The position numbers and the translations under genes are program-made. From assembly GCA_013214355.1 (NCBI GenBank), contig JABSSL010000012.1:1-64000 (forward strand): a stretch of 64,000 bases of DNA, written 5' to 3'. This DNA is from Saprospiraceae bacterium (GTDB lineage Bacteria > Bacteroidota > Bacteroidia > Chitinophagales > Saprospiraceae). Shown one piece after another: positions 34,433 to 44,297 of the stretch (its first letter is position 1; the number at the start of each line of letters is the position of its first letter). Below the pieces are notes generated by a model, which was not told where the DNA came from, made no database searches, and saw only the letters and a list, made by a program, of their open reading frames with translations.

Positions 34433-36307
34433 CTAGGCTTGTTCGGCTAATTCCATCCAAAGCATTTCTTTTTCTTCAATTTCTTCGTTGATTTCATTCA
34501 GTTCCTTGCCATATTTTTCTATATCGGCAGGACTCAGGTCTGTGCTATTGAATTTCGCCGTAACCTCCTTCTTTCTTTCTTCCAGTTTAGAAATGGAACG
34601 CTCTAGCCTTTTGATCTCTTTCTTTTGCTCTTGTGTGAGGCCAATTTTAGGTTTGTTAGCTTCGGCTTGTTCTTTTAATTTCTTTTCTTCAATTCTCTCT
34701 TGTTTGCGTGTCTCGCGATCCCAAAGTTTTTGTTCTTGGCGGTAGGAAGTGTAATCACCATTGAAATCCTTAACCTTTCCATCTCCTTGCATAATGAATA
34801 GATGATCTACCAGTTTGTCAAGGAAGTAACGATCATGCGAAACGATTAGGATACAGCCCGGGAAGTCCAGCAAAAAATCCTCTAGTACATTTAGGGTAAC
34901 GATATCCAGGTCGTTAGTCGGCTCATCCAGGATGAGAAAGTTGGGGTTTTCCATGAGGATAGTCAAAAGGTATAGCCGCCTTTTTTCACCCCCACTTAAT
35001 TGGGATACATAGACCTGTTGTTGCTTACGGGCAAAAAGAAATCGTTCTAATAATTGAGGTGCAGTTAGCTTCTGTCCTTTCTCTAGCGGGATATATTCCG
35101 CTATATCTCTGATAACGTCGATAACGCGCTTGTCTTCTTTTAAACGAATGCCGTCCTGGGTATAAAATCCAAATACGGTATTCCCGCCCACCACGATCTT
35201 GCCAGTATCAGGACGGATGAGGGTAGTCAAGATATTTAGGAAAGTAGATTTACCCACGCCATTAGGGCCAACAATACCTACTCTTTCTCCCTTTTTAAAC
35301 TTGTAGTCAAAGCCTTCCACAATTTTTAAGTCTCCAAAGGATTTCCCTACGTTATGGGCTTCGAGAATCTTTTTGCCTAAGCGTTGGCCTTTGAGGTCGA
35401 TCTGGATTTCCTGCTGCTGTACTTTTCTGCTGGCCTTTTCCTTAATATTATCGAAGGCGTCTACTCTAGATTTGGCTTTGGTTCCTCTCGCCTTAGGCAT
35501 CCGTCGGATCCACTCCAACTCTTTTTTCATGAGTTTCCGACTCTTCTCTAGTTCAATGGTCTCGTTTTCATGTCTAAGCGCTTTCTTCTCTAGAAAGTCG
35601 GAATAGTTACCGCTATACTTATACAATACGCCACGTTCCAACTCTACAATCGTATTACAGACTCGTTCTAGGAAATAGCGATCGTGTGTTACTAGGAATA
35701 GCGTGAGATTGGCACGCTGTAGGTATTCTTCCAGCCATTCGATCATATCCAAATCCAAATGGTTGGTGGGCTCATCCAGGATAAGGAAATCCGGCTCTTC
35801 AATAATCAGCTTGGCTAATGCTAGGCGCTTCTTTTGTCCCCCAGACAAGGTTTCGATCTTCTGATCAAAGCGTGCAATATTAAAACGAGTCAAAATTTCT
35901 TTGATCTTAGCCTCGAAGTCCCAAGCTTTTAGATCATCCATTCGATTAAGAGCGGCTTGCATAGCGTTACCGTCATTAGGCTTGAGCAAGGCCTCTTCGT
36001 ATTGGATGATCGCTTGTATTAAAGGATTATCGGAATCAAAAGCTGCTTCTAGGATGGTTTGATCAGGGAGGAAGTCTGGCGCTTGTTCTAATAAGCCGAT
36101 TTTGATATCGCGCTTGATTAGCACCTTACAGGTTTCCCCCTCGCCGCTCTCGATGCCTGCAATTACGCGAAGAAGGGTGGTTTTACCGGTACCATTTTTA
36201 GCTACCAATGCCACCTTCTGCCCCTTACTAATTTGGAGATTAAGATTTTGGAAGAGCACTTTGTCTCCGTAGGTCTTTGTCACATTTTCCAGGGATAGAT
36301 AATTCAC
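34433..36307 (-). CDS. uup: ABC-F family ATPase, Uup type
   Basis: 624 residues with two ABC ATPase domains and no membrane segments. Walker A motifs are KNGTGKTT and GPNGVGKST; signatures are LSGGQKKRLALA and LSGGEKRRLYLL; Walker B motifs are FLILDEPTNHLD and FLILDEPTNDLD. The interdomain linker contains the charged KKELEWIRRMPKARGTKAK. The C-terminal coiled coil (about 550-624) is the Uup feature. ABC-F proteins act on the ribosome, and Uup also binds branched DNA. Confidence 0.9.
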   Translation of the reverse strand: MNYLSLENVTKTYGDKVLFQNLNLQISKGQKVALVAKNGTGKTTLLRVIAGIESGEGETCKVLIKRDIKIGLLEQAPDFLPDQTILEAAFDSDNPLIQAIIQYEEALLKPNDGNAMQAALNRMDDLKAWDFEAKIKEILTRFNIARFDQKIETLSGGQKKRLALAKLIIEEPDFLILDEPTNHLDLDMIEWLEEYLQRANLTLFLVTHDRYFLERVCNTIVELERGVLYKYSGNYSDFLEKKALRHENETIELEKSRKLMKKELEWIRRMPKARGTKAKSRVDAFDNIKEKASRKVQQQEIQIDLKGQRLGKKILEAHNVGKSFGDLKIVEGFDYKFKKGERVGIVGPNGVGKSTFLNILTTLIRPDTGKIVVGGNTVFGFYTQDGIRLKEDKRVIDVIRDIAEYIPLEKGQKLTAPQLLERFLFARKQQQVYVSQLSGGEKRRLYLLTILMENPNFLILDEPTNDLDIVTLNVLEDFLLDFPGCILIVSHDRYFLDKLVDHLFIMQGDGKVKDFNGDYTSYRQEQKLWDRETRKQERIEEKKLKEQAEANKPKIGLTQEQKKEIKRLERSISKLEERKKEVTAKFNSTDLSPADIEKYGKELNEINEEIEEKEMLWMELAEQA

Positions 36308-36345
36308 AGTATACGAGATTTGTAAGCGATGAACAGGGAGCGAAT

Positions 36346-36383
36346 TTACAAAAAAAGGCCTTCTATTTGGATAGAAGGCCTTT
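36346..36383 (-). terminator. Terminator of the prc-like gene
   Basis: AAAGGCCTTCTAT (36354-36366) and its exact complement (36371-36383) enclose a four-base loop. Read on the minus strand it is followed by a run of T (36345-36353). It lies 24 bases after the protease stop. Confidence 0.9.
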
Positions 36384-36406
36384 CCGAGCTATACGATCTC
36401 TTTTTC

Positions 36407-38509
36407 TTATTGTTGCTTGATCAAGTCATGGATGATGTTTAAGGTTTCCTTGATGTAGGCATCCTTAGAAACATCCTCAATGAAATCCTTGTTTCTAGCC
36501 TCTTTAGTTTCATTACCCTTATAGGCTGGAATGTCAACTTCTAGGTTTTTCACCCCTCCGTTGATTACGTTATCAAAGATGTCAGTAAACTTTTTGGCTT
36601 CTGCCGTTCGGTTTTCGACAAAGCTTTGATAAGAGCTTAAACCCAATGGATATTCACTTTGATCTCGCTGTTTCTTGAATCGCTTTGCGTTTTGCAATAC
36701 TTTTTGGAAAGTTGGGCTAGCATCAACCCGATTGGCACTTTTATCTGCTAAGGAACGCAAATCATCACGAGAAATGCGTAGTACGTTTTGATTGTAACTT
36801 ACCGGATCAATTTCTGACCACTTCATTGGATATTTTTCCTGCTTCTCACCCGTCTTGATGTAGTGGAAATTATCAGGAAGTACAATATCTGGAACTACTC
36901 CTCGTAACTGCGTGGAACCTCCATTAACCCGATAGAACTTCTGGGTGGTCAATTTTAAGTTACCCAATGGTTTGTAATCCTCGTATCCACGGATCGTACG
37001 ATCAAGATCTACGAAACGTTGAACAGTACCTTTACCATGCGTAGAATTACTGCCTACCACTACTGCTCTTCCATAATCTTGCAAGGCGGCAGCTAGGATC
37101 TCTGATGCGGAAGCACTGAAGCCATTTACCATTACCACCATCGGACCGTCATACTGAACTTTATTATCAACGTCAACCAGCACTTCTGCCTTCTTAGAAC
37201 GAGATTTTACTTGTACAATAGGACCTTCCTCGATGAAGAAACCAGACATGCGAACTACATCTCTCAAACTACCACCACCATTATTTCTTAAGTCCAGAAT
37301 GATGCCATCCACCTTCTCTTCTTTCAGCTTCTCCAATTCTTTGGCCACATCCGGAGCACAGAATCGACCGTCTTTGTTTTCAAAGTCCGCGTAAAAACTA
37401 GGGAGATATAAGTAACCGATTCTTTCACCATCTTCAGGACCATCTAGAATCAGGGACTTAGCGTAGCTTTCTTCCAAATAAACAATATCACGAACAATGG
37501 AAATCACTTTCTCAGAGCCATCTACGGATTTAACGGTCAGTCGTACTTCTGTCCCTTTCTTACCGCGAACGTACTGCACAACATCATCGACCACCATTCC
37601 TTTCACATCGATAGGCTCCTCATCTCCTTGAGCTACTTTAGTGATAATATCATTTTCCTGGAGTTCTTTGCCTTTCCAAGCTGGTCCTCCAATTACGATA
37701 TCAACTACTTTGGTATAATCACCGTCGGTTTGTAGGCGTGCACCAATTCCTTCCAAGCGACCACTGAAGCGAATGTCAAAATTCTGCTTATCAATCGGCT
37801 TTAAATAATTGGTATGTGGATCGAAAATGCTTGTCAATGAATTAAGGAAATCACTTAGACGATCTTCTCTTTTGAGCTTGCCAATTCTATCGTACCATTT
37901 GTCATAGAGTTCCATGACTTTTTCACGAGCTTCTGCTTCTAGTTCTTCGTTAGGCTTGATCTCTTTTTCCTCGCCTGCTTCTTCTTGATCTTTCAGGGCT
38001 CTAGCATAACGAGTCAAGGTTTCATACTTGAGGCTTCTACGCCAGAAATCTTTCAACTCTTTGTCATTTTTGGCAAACGCACGTTTCTCGCTGTCCATCT
38101 CCACTTGCTCCTCCTTTGAAAAATCAAATGGCTTAGCCAAGATTTCCTTGTAGTAAGCTTTTGTTTTGGTAACGCCAGCATCGAGTAGGTCCACAGAAAG
38201 ATCAAAAAATGCTAACTCTCCATCTTGGATATTATCGTCAATCTGAGTCTTTAAAGCTTCTAGTTTATCAACGTCTTTCTGCGTCAACCATCTACGTCCA
38301 CTGTCAATATTGTCTAGATATATTTCGTAAGCCTTGCTAGCAAATTCATCGTTGAGATCTGCTGGCTGGTAATGCATATACTCTAAACCGCGCATCAATG
38401 TTCGAACCAAAATTGCCTCTTTGCCTGAACTATCAGTTTGAGGCAAATAAGCGGCAACCAATACTAAAATGGCACTTACGGAGAGTAATATCGGGCCTTT
38501 AATTTTCAT
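36407..38509 (-). CDS. prc: Tail-specific protease (S41, Prc/Tsp type)
   Basis: 700 residues with a signal-anchor-like N-terminus (LLSVSAILVLVAAYLP). An N-terminal helical domain typical of Tsp (RGLEYMHYQPADLND) precedes a PDZ domain (about 240-330; GIGARLQTDGDYTKVVDI). The S41 core has LDLRNNGGGSLRDVVRM, the nucleophile loop NGFSASASEILAAAL and the general-base lysine in STHGKGTVQRF. The C-terminal Tsp extension is also present. It degrades periplasmic proteins from their C-termini and processes envelope proteins. Its terminator separates it from the ABC-F gene. Confidence 0.93.
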   Translation of the reverse strand: MKIKGPILLSVSAILVLVAAYLPQTDSSGKEAILVRTLMRGLEYMHYQPADLNDEFASKAYEIYLDNIDSGRRWLTQKDVDKLEALKTQIDDNIQDGELAFFDLSVDLLDAGVTKTKAYYKEILAKPFDFSKEEQVEMDSEKRAFAKNDKELKDFWRRSLKYETLTRYARALKDQEEAGEEKEIKPNEELEAEAREKVMELYDKWYDRIGKLKREDRLSDFLNSLTSIFDPHTNYLKPIDKQNFDIRFSGRLEGIGARLQTDGDYTKVVDIVIGGPAWKGKELQENDIITKVAQGDEEPIDVKGMVVDDVVQYVRGKKGTEVRLTVKSVDGSEKVISIVRDIVYLEESYAKSLILDGPEDGERIGYLYLPSFYADFENKDGRFCAPDVAKELEKLKEEKVDGIILDLRNNGGGSLRDVVRMSGFFIEEGPIVQVKSRSKKAEVLVDVDNKVQYDGPMVVMVNGFSASASEILAAALQDYGRAVVVGSNSTHGKGTVQRFVDLDRTIRGYEDYKPLGNLKLTTQKFYRVNGGSTQLRGVVPDIVLPDNFHYIKTGEKQEKYPMKWSEIDPVSYNQNVLRISRDDLRSLADKSANRVDASPTFQKVLQNAKRFKKQRDQSEYPLGLSSYQSFVENRTAEAKKFTDIFDNVINGGVKNLEVDIPAYKGNETKEARNKDFIEDVSKDAYIKETLNIIHDLIKQQ

Positions 38510-38799
38510 ATTGTCTTTGTTTTTCTTGCGTTATTCCGGCATTCGGAAGGAATCAACAGCTCGTCTGAACAAGTATATGATCAGGATGTAGAGAAAACCA
38601 AAAAGAAAGGAATAGAGATAAAAAAGGGCTTGTCTTGGTTTCGATTTTTTCTACACGCATTCTGCATTCAACACTATTAACGAGATTATATACAATAAAA
38701 ATACTTTTTTTTCAGAAAAAAGTTCTACCAAGATCATGCCAGGGCTATTTTTTAACAGAACCTTATATTTTTGATTCTGAGTCCAAGTTTACCTCCCAA
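38510..38799. other. Spacer between two S41 peptidase genes
   Basis: Holds the prc promoter region on the minus strand. No gene or stable hairpin was recognised in 290 bases. Confidence 0.4.
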
Positions 38800-40179
38800 C
38801 TACTGATCTGCGGCTCTGATCAGCTCCTTTGCCTTTTCCATCGCTCGATCTTTTTTATCGATATAATCTTGTATTTGATATTCAATAGGATGATCAGGGA
38901 TAATGCCCCTATTTTTTAGGTTGGTCTGCTGAAGCGGATAGGTAGATTGTAATAAGTATCTTGGAATGCCCACTCTTATTTTTGTGTTAGGCAGGTTGAC
39001 ATACTGTGTTGAGCCAGCCGCAAAGCCCTCGTATCGACTGCCTGGTTCTTGTCCAATTACGATAGCGTCACCAAAGTCTTTGGCATAAATGGTTACAATG
39101 GAGCCGTTTGAGAAGGTTCGCCAGTTGGTCAACACATAGATCTGGCCATCGAAAGCCAATTTTTTCGGTTTTGGAAACTTCTTCTGGGTGGTTCTGCCTT
39201 TCCAAGATTTGTCTTTTTGTAAAGGGCCAGAGTAGGCTTTCTTCATGAAATAGGGGAGCAAATGCTTGGCGTATTCTCGTCGTCCACCAGTATTATTTCT
39301 GACATCCATGATAAGATGCTTGACCCCCTTGTCTCTTAGCTCTTTAAAGATCTCTTTGTAGAGTTTTTTTGGCTTAATCTTGTACTTGTCCTTGAGTTGT
39401 CGATTGAAGGTGTTGAGGTCGAGTATGGCTGTATTGCCTTCGATTTTAAAGGTATAAACCCTGGAGATGTCTTCTTTAACAGGCTTGGGTTTCCCATACC
39501 GACGATCTCGCCAGGCAATCATAGAGTCCCGTACCAGGGCAGGCAGTGTAATCTCTTTGATGCCTTTGCCTCCATGCGGAATATATTGGATGTCAAATGA
39601 TTTTGGTTTTTCCAAAAACCAGTAATAATAACTTGTGAATTGATCAACGGCCTTCTCGTATTTGTAGGTTTGGATATCTCCGTCAGCAATCACAAATTGG
39701 GATAAGTGCTCGACGATATCTTCCATTGATTTTCCGTTAATACTGAGTATTTGAGCTCCTCGTTCTAAGGTGCTATCTGGGCTGAAATTACTCCAAACGT
39801 AAACCTTGTTGGATGCGCCCTGGACAGAAATTGGGAGGTAGGCGAATTCATTTTGGAAAAAACCTTGGAAAACCCGTGTTACGGTATCGGATCGTACAAA
39901 AGTGTGTCCTTCCCTAGTTGCGGCACCTAATTGCATCACATAAGGGAAAAACTCTACATCCGTGAGCGGTTTGTCCAGCTCAGCATATAGCTCCTCGTAG
40001 CGTTGATCAAAAGGTGATTTGGGGTGAAAGATGCCCAGTGCTGGGTTGTAAGTTTCAAAACTCTGCTTGAGAAATTGAAAGTCTTCTTGTAATTGAGCAG
40101 CTGAAAATTCGCGCACATTTTGGGCCGCTAGATTTACCGTTAAGCATCCGAGTAAGAGTAAAAAGAAGTTTTTTTGCAT
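38800..40179 (-). CDS. S41 family peptidase (IRBP-like)
   Basis: 459 residues with a signal peptide ending LAAQN (about 16-21). The core shows REFSAAQLQEDFQFLKQSF, AATREGHTFVR, a PDZ-like segment (QILSINGKSMEDIVEHLS), IMDVRNNTGGRREYAKHL, and the nucleophile region NWRTFSNGSIVTIYAKDFG followed by IGQEPGSRYEGFAAG. Probably a periplasmic or surface peptidase. It lies upstream of prc on the same strand but 290 bases apart, so cotranscription is unclear. Confidence 0.85.
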   Translation of the reverse strand: MQKNFFLLLLGCLTVNLAAQNVREFSAAQLQEDFQFLKQSFETYNPALGIFHPKSPFDQRYEELYAELDKPLTDVEFFPYVMQLGAATREGHTFVRSDTVTRVFQGFFQNEFAYLPISVQGASNKVYVWSNFSPDSTLERGAQILSINGKSMEDIVEHLSQFVIADGDIQTYKYEKAVDQFTSYYYWFLEKPKSFDIQYIPHGGKGIKEITLPALVRDSMIAWRDRRYGKPKPVKEDISRVYTFKIEGNTAILDLNTFNRQLKDKYKIKPKKLYKEIFKELRDKGVKHLIMDVRNNTGGRREYAKHLLPYFMKKAYSGPLQKDKSWKGRTTQKKFPKPKKLAFDGQIYVLTNWRTFSNGSIVTIYAKDFGDAIVIGQEPGSRYEGFAAGSTQYVNLPNTKIRVGIPRYLLQSTYPLQQTNLKNRGIIPDHPIEYQIQDYIDKKDRAMEKAKELIRAADQ

Positions 40180-40522
40180 AGCTAATCTATTCTTGGAGTT
40201 TTGTTACCAATGACTATCCACAGCCTCAATGGTTGCAAGCTGGTATTCGAAATGTGGGGGCAAGATTCTTGACTTTTGCCTACCGTATAGAATAAGTAAA
40301 AACTATGAAAATAAGTGAGAAACCAAGCGACTTGAAAATAACTTAGACTAGTATTTGGATATTGTCGAATTAGGCTAGAAAAGCAGCGATTAAATAAGGA
40401 ATACTTGTGATTTGTGACCTGGAGAACTTTTTATCTTTCAACTATGATTTTTTTCCGGTAGTAGAGCCCAAAAGGAGGTTTTTAGCCACAAACTTTGTCA
40501 CTAGCTTGGATGACCGTACTAT
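40180..40522. other. Gap with no recognised element
   Basis: About 340 bases between two minus-strand genes. I see no gene, repeat or RNA structure beyond the presumed promoter of the S41 gene. Confidence 0.4.
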
Positions 40523-41221
40523 TTATGATGGTTTCAGGCCATGCACATAAATCCAAATGGCTATTCCCATTCGGACGAGTGGTTGCAAATAGGGATAGAT
40601 CCAGCGATAACTGAAATCAACCCACGAATTCAGAAAATGTAATCCTAAGTAATAGCGACCAAATGAGGCTAAGCTTAATATCCCAATGAGCAGCAATGCC
40701 CAACCTAGCCATTTACCCCAGTTTTGTACTTTGATCATACTCCAACCGAAGAGCAGGCTACCCAAGCCAAAGGCGTAAATGATTACAAAATAATGACTGT
40801 CGTTGATTCCCCTCATTCCTTGGATTAGGGTTTGGTACATCTGATTAGCTTCCTGATCTGTGCTAGCTAAATAGGCAGGCCGCCACATTTGATTCAGTGC
40901 ATCTATTAGATAGGCTTGTTGACGTATTTCGGTATAAGCCCAACAGATGAGAAAGAGTGTGCCGATGGCAATAGCCCACGGTCTGTGTTGTAGTAAAAGT
41001 AGGCCCAGGCCTAGGCTAGCAATCAGATTAAACTGTGGATGGAGAAAAAGTATCCACAGTTTGCTGAGGTACAATGGGTTTTTGTGCAATAGCAACTGGG
41101 CCGTAAAATCTGCAGCAGGGGGCTGGGGCAGAAACAATAATAGTGCTGTTGTGGTGGCTCCTAGCAAGGAGCAAATAGCTGCTATTTTGAGGAAGGTAGT
41201 ACAGGAAGAAGGCTTCCACAT
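40523..41221 (-). CDS. Hypothetical multi-pass membrane protein
   Basis: 232 residues with about six hydrophobic segments (near 10-30, 62-78, 82-96, 145-160, 170-187 and 210-226). A longer polar loop (97-140, TEIRQQAYLIDALNQMW) follows the third. The layout resembles DUF4386-like membrane proteins, but I cannot assign a family with confidence. No partner genes are evident. Confidence 0.6.
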   Translation of the reverse strand: MWKPSSCTTFLKIAAICSLLGATTTALLLFLPQPPAADFTAQLLLHKNPLYLSKLWILFLHPQFNLIASLGLGLLLLQHRPWAIAIGTLFLICWAYTEIRQQAYLIDALNQMWRPAYLASTDQEANQMYQTLIQGMRGINDSHYFVIIYAFGLGSLLFGWSMIKVQNWGKWLGWALLLIGILSLASFGRYYLGLHFLNSWVDFSYRWIYPYLQPLVRMGIAIWIYVHGLKPS

Positions 41222-41485
41222 GATCCGGATGATTTTGGGGTAATGATCCGAAATCTATCTAGGGAAACCGACTGATATTTCGCGCAAAAGGCTAAGCAGG
41301 GAATATTACCATCTGAGCGGCGGACGTATAGCAAGTTCGCCCTCTTATGATCTGTAGTAAGGGAGGGTGAAATGATAACATACCGCGGTAAGAGCGATAG
41401 CTCTAACTTCCCTTATGTGTAGTTTATCTAAAGTTTCATACGTTCTTGAAGAACAAGATGGGTATGACTTTGACAAAGCAACAGA

Positions 41486-43342
41486 TTAGGCAAGATCTTT
41501 CAGGTTACGTAGAAAGCCTCCCTGGCCGGCAGATTTCATCCGCTTTTGCAATTGCTGGGCTTGACTTTTGGAGCTGTATGCACCAACCACTACTTTATAG
41601 ACGGTTTTCCCGTTGAGCTCGTTAATGCTGACCACCGTCTTTTCTCCGAATTTCCTCCGAAGCTTTTCGACTTGGATCAGTACATTCCCATACTCGTAGA
41701 ACGCACCAATTTGCACGCCGTAACCTGATGGTGCTTGTTTTTGCACATCAAACAAGAAAAGGCCTTGGCCATTAGAAACCGTGTTTTCAACCTCTTTTGG
41801 AGGAGCTGCTGTTTCTTTGCGGCGAAGGGCTTCTGCAACAGCCCGTCCAGCGTTTACTCGACCGTAGCCATATTTGACGGAATGGCCATTGCGGTATTCG
41901 CTAGGCGAACCAATTTTATCTGCGGTCTTCTGTAGGATATCCTTAACTTCCTTTGCGGTTAGGTCTGGGTTAGCAGAAAGGATCAATGCACATATTCCAG
42001 CAACTAATGGCGTAGAACTTGAGGTTCCTCCAAAGTGCTTATAGTGTTTTCCACGTGAGCGACCATCTCTCCAATATTTATAGTTACCGTTTTCCCAATC
42101 CAATCCTTCATCCCACCATGCTCTGGCGGCTAAGATAGGCCAGTCCCCGTTAGAGGGAGCACAGATCGATACTTCCCTTCCTCGATTAGAGTAGGAGGCG
42201 TAAGTATCTTGGCTCGTACTGGCAGCGACGGCAATCACGTCTGGATGAGCGGCATAGAAGTTTACAAAATCGAGATCATCATTCCCCACCGCAAAGAGTA
42301 TCACACTACCTTTCCCTTTTCGTCCCTTCCGTGCGGCTTTGGCAATGGCTTCCTCTTTGATGCGATTAAGCCGGAAATTGGGGTCAGTAGTACCCCAGCT
42401 ACAACTAATGATATCTGCTCCTTTATCGATGCAGTAATCAAACATTTGTTCAGTGGATCGGGCACTAAATGAAGTCCCACTAATTGGCATGAAACGGGCT
42501 TGCGGTGCAGCACCTACCATCCCTTGGCCATTTGAGGCAGCTAGAGCGACGCTGGCACAGGGGGTACCATGTGTAAAGCGCTTATCTCCTTGCAGTAAAC
42601 GGGAGGATTGATTCCAAAGGTCAAAAGGTTTGGTGACTTTCCCCTTTAGATCAGGATGGGTTAAGTCAAAGCCATTATCTATAACGGCGATAGTTATCTG
42701 ATTGGAGCCCGTACCACCTAAACGGCGCCAAGCATCTACGATTTTCGCATCTGCTCCTTTGCGTAGGCGGTAGTCTACATCTGCAACAAATCCATTGTTT
42801 TGGAGATGCCACTGGTGATCAACCAAATCGTCATGCGGAGCCGAAAAAGCATATTCGTCCAGCATGGTATCTAGGTCGGGTTCAGCCATTTTCACCAAAG
42901 AAATAGCTTGCAAGAAGTTGGCCACCTTAATGGGGTTTGGGGAATTGGCCGTCACTTTTGCGATGATTTGGGTACTATCCCTACGTTCCACAAGGTCTAA
43001 GGCGTATTCTTCCAAAACGATCTTCTGCTCACTCTCATCTACGCCTTCTTCGAAAGTGATATAGATTTCACCGGTAGGCACTAGTGGGCGATCACTGCCC
43101 TCTGTAAAGTAAACGTGGGTGCCTAACTCTACTTCATCTTTACCTCTCACCTCATCCAGGGCGTCATCTAGGTTCTTTTCGCCCTGATTAAGCGTGACGA
43201 CTTCGAACCCTGCTAAGTTTTTGAAAATGTGTTTATCAACAAACTCTTGGTCTTTGTCTTCTTTGGTTTTTAGTCCTACGAGGGTTTTACTTTTCTTGAG
43301 GGTTAGTTCCCCGTTACCATTTTTGATGGTTAACTTGCTCAT
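41486..43342 (-). CDS. Subtilisin-like S8 peptidase with C-terminal SPOR domain and no signal peptide
   Basis: 618 residues. The N-terminus (MSKLTIKNGNGELTLKKS) is hydrophilic with no signal or anchor. Residues 85-160 resemble a subtilisin prodomain (GEIYITFEEGVDES ... VKMAEPDL). The catalytic domain has D222 (AVIDNGFDLTHPDL), H258 (THGTPCAS), oxyanion N354 (AVGND) and S441 (GGTSSSTPLVAG). About 535-618 is a SPOR domain (GYGVQIGAFYEYGNV, VVVGAYSSKSQAQQL). SPOR domains bind denuded septal peptidoglycan, so a protein with no visible export signal is odd. Export by another route, a misplaced start, or a cytoplasmic SPOR-like role are all possible. Confidence 0.88.
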   Translation of the reverse strand: MSKLTIKNGNGELTLKKSKTLVGLKTKEDKDQEFVDKHIFKNLAGFEVVTLNQGEKNLDDALDEVRGKDEVELGTHVYFTEGSDRPLVPTGEIYITFEEGVDESEQKIVLEEYALDLVERRDSTQIIAKVTANSPNPIKVANFLQAISLVKMAEPDLDTMLDEYAFSAPHDDLVDHQWHLQNNGFVADVDYRLRKGADAKIVDAWRRLGGTGSNQITIAVIDNGFDLTHPDLKGKVTKPFDLWNQSSRLLQGDKRFTHGTPCASVALAASNGQGMVGAAPQARFMPISGTSFSARSTEQMFDYCIDKGADIISCSWGTTDPNFRLNRIKEEAIAKAARKGRKGKGSVILFAVGNDDLDFVNFYAAHPDVIAVAASTSQDTYASYSNRGREVSICAPSNGDWPILAARAWWDEGLDWENGNYKYWRDGRSRGKHYKHFGGTSSSTPLVAGICALILSANPDLTAKEVKDILQKTADKIGSPSEYRNGHSVKYGYGRVNAGRAVAEALRRKETAAPPKEVENTVSNGQGLFLFDVQKQAPSGYGVQIGAFYEYGNVLIQVEKLRRKFGEKTVVSINELNGKTVYKVVVGAYSSKSQAQQLQKRMKSAGQGGFLRNLKDLA

Positions 43343-43571
43343 ACGTTCGGTTACATTTTGTGGGTTGGGTCCAATTCATCTCAGAAACGGTAGGAAGGGA
43401 TGCTATATTATACAACTTGGCTTAGCTCACTACATTTTCATAGATGAAACTGCATCAAATCTAATTGATTTGTAGTGCAATATATATTTTTTGAGGGACT
43501 CTGTGTTGCTTGAGACAGAAGACCTACGGGGAAATCTGAAGGGAAGGAGAGTCGTAAATAGGTAGCAAAAG

Positions 43572-44219
43572 TTAATTGGCGATAAACTTGGAAGAATAGT
43601 CAATCACGAAATTTCGAAGAAAAGAATCTATAAAATCATCATCATAGCCACCATCGGCCTTCAGTTCTTTCACTATTTGACGATATTCCTCGGTCTGCTT
43701 GAAAGCACGAAATTGTTTGTCTTTAAACAGGATGTAATCATCATGTTCAAAACGTTTGACATCCGTCACTTTTCCTTTGACTGTTTCCAATAAAATATAA
43801 TAACTGTAGATGGAAGCATAACCCGAATGAGTATAGTTTAGCTGTTTCCCATGTGGGATGACTAGAATTCCTGTTACCCACCCAACCCTGACTTCTTTCT
43901 TACCTGGGAAGACCTTACGTAAGACACTTTTCCAAACCTTATTCTTTAGTGACCCCCCGGTCATGATCTTTATGTCCTTCAGGTAGAGTTCATCGTTTTT
44001 GACAATAAAAGTAGCTACATAGCCTCTCCACAAGGAGGTAATGGCAATCTTTGGTTTTGGTCGCTTCTCGGGATAGAGTTCAAAGTAGGCCTCAAGTGGA
44101 TTTGAATGGAGCATGTACTCTTTGTCTTCATAGATGATCTTATCCGGGTATTGGGCGGTAGCATTTAGGTTGAAGTGACCTAGAAGCGCGAAAGAGAGTA
44201 TGCTAATAAAGGTCCTCAT
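43572..44219 (-). CDS. Secreted hypothetical protein
   Basis: 215 residues with a signal peptide ending NATAQ (about 19-23). The mature start YPDKIIYEDKEYMLHSNPLEAYFE is distinctive, and I have the impression of seeing this phrase in other Bacteroidota hypothetical proteins. No catalytic motif was recognised. It follows the two bamA genes on the same strand and may be part of that envelope region. Confidence 0.65.
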   Translation of the reverse strand: MRTFISILSFALLGHFNLNATAQYPDKIIYEDKEYMLHSNPLEAYFELYPEKRPKPKIAITSLWRGYVATFIVKNDELYLKDIKIMTGGSLKNKVWKSVLRKVFPGKKEVRVGWVTGILVIPHGKQLNYTHSGYASIYSYYILLETVKGKVTDVKRFEHDDYILFKDKQFRAFKQTEEYRQIVKELKADGGYDDDFIDSFLRNFVIDYSSKFIAN

Positions 44220-44297
44220 GCTTATTGCTTTTTAAAACAGAAGGTATTTGTATGGTTTTGAGTAAAATCATTTATGAACCATGCCATTTTCAAGAGG

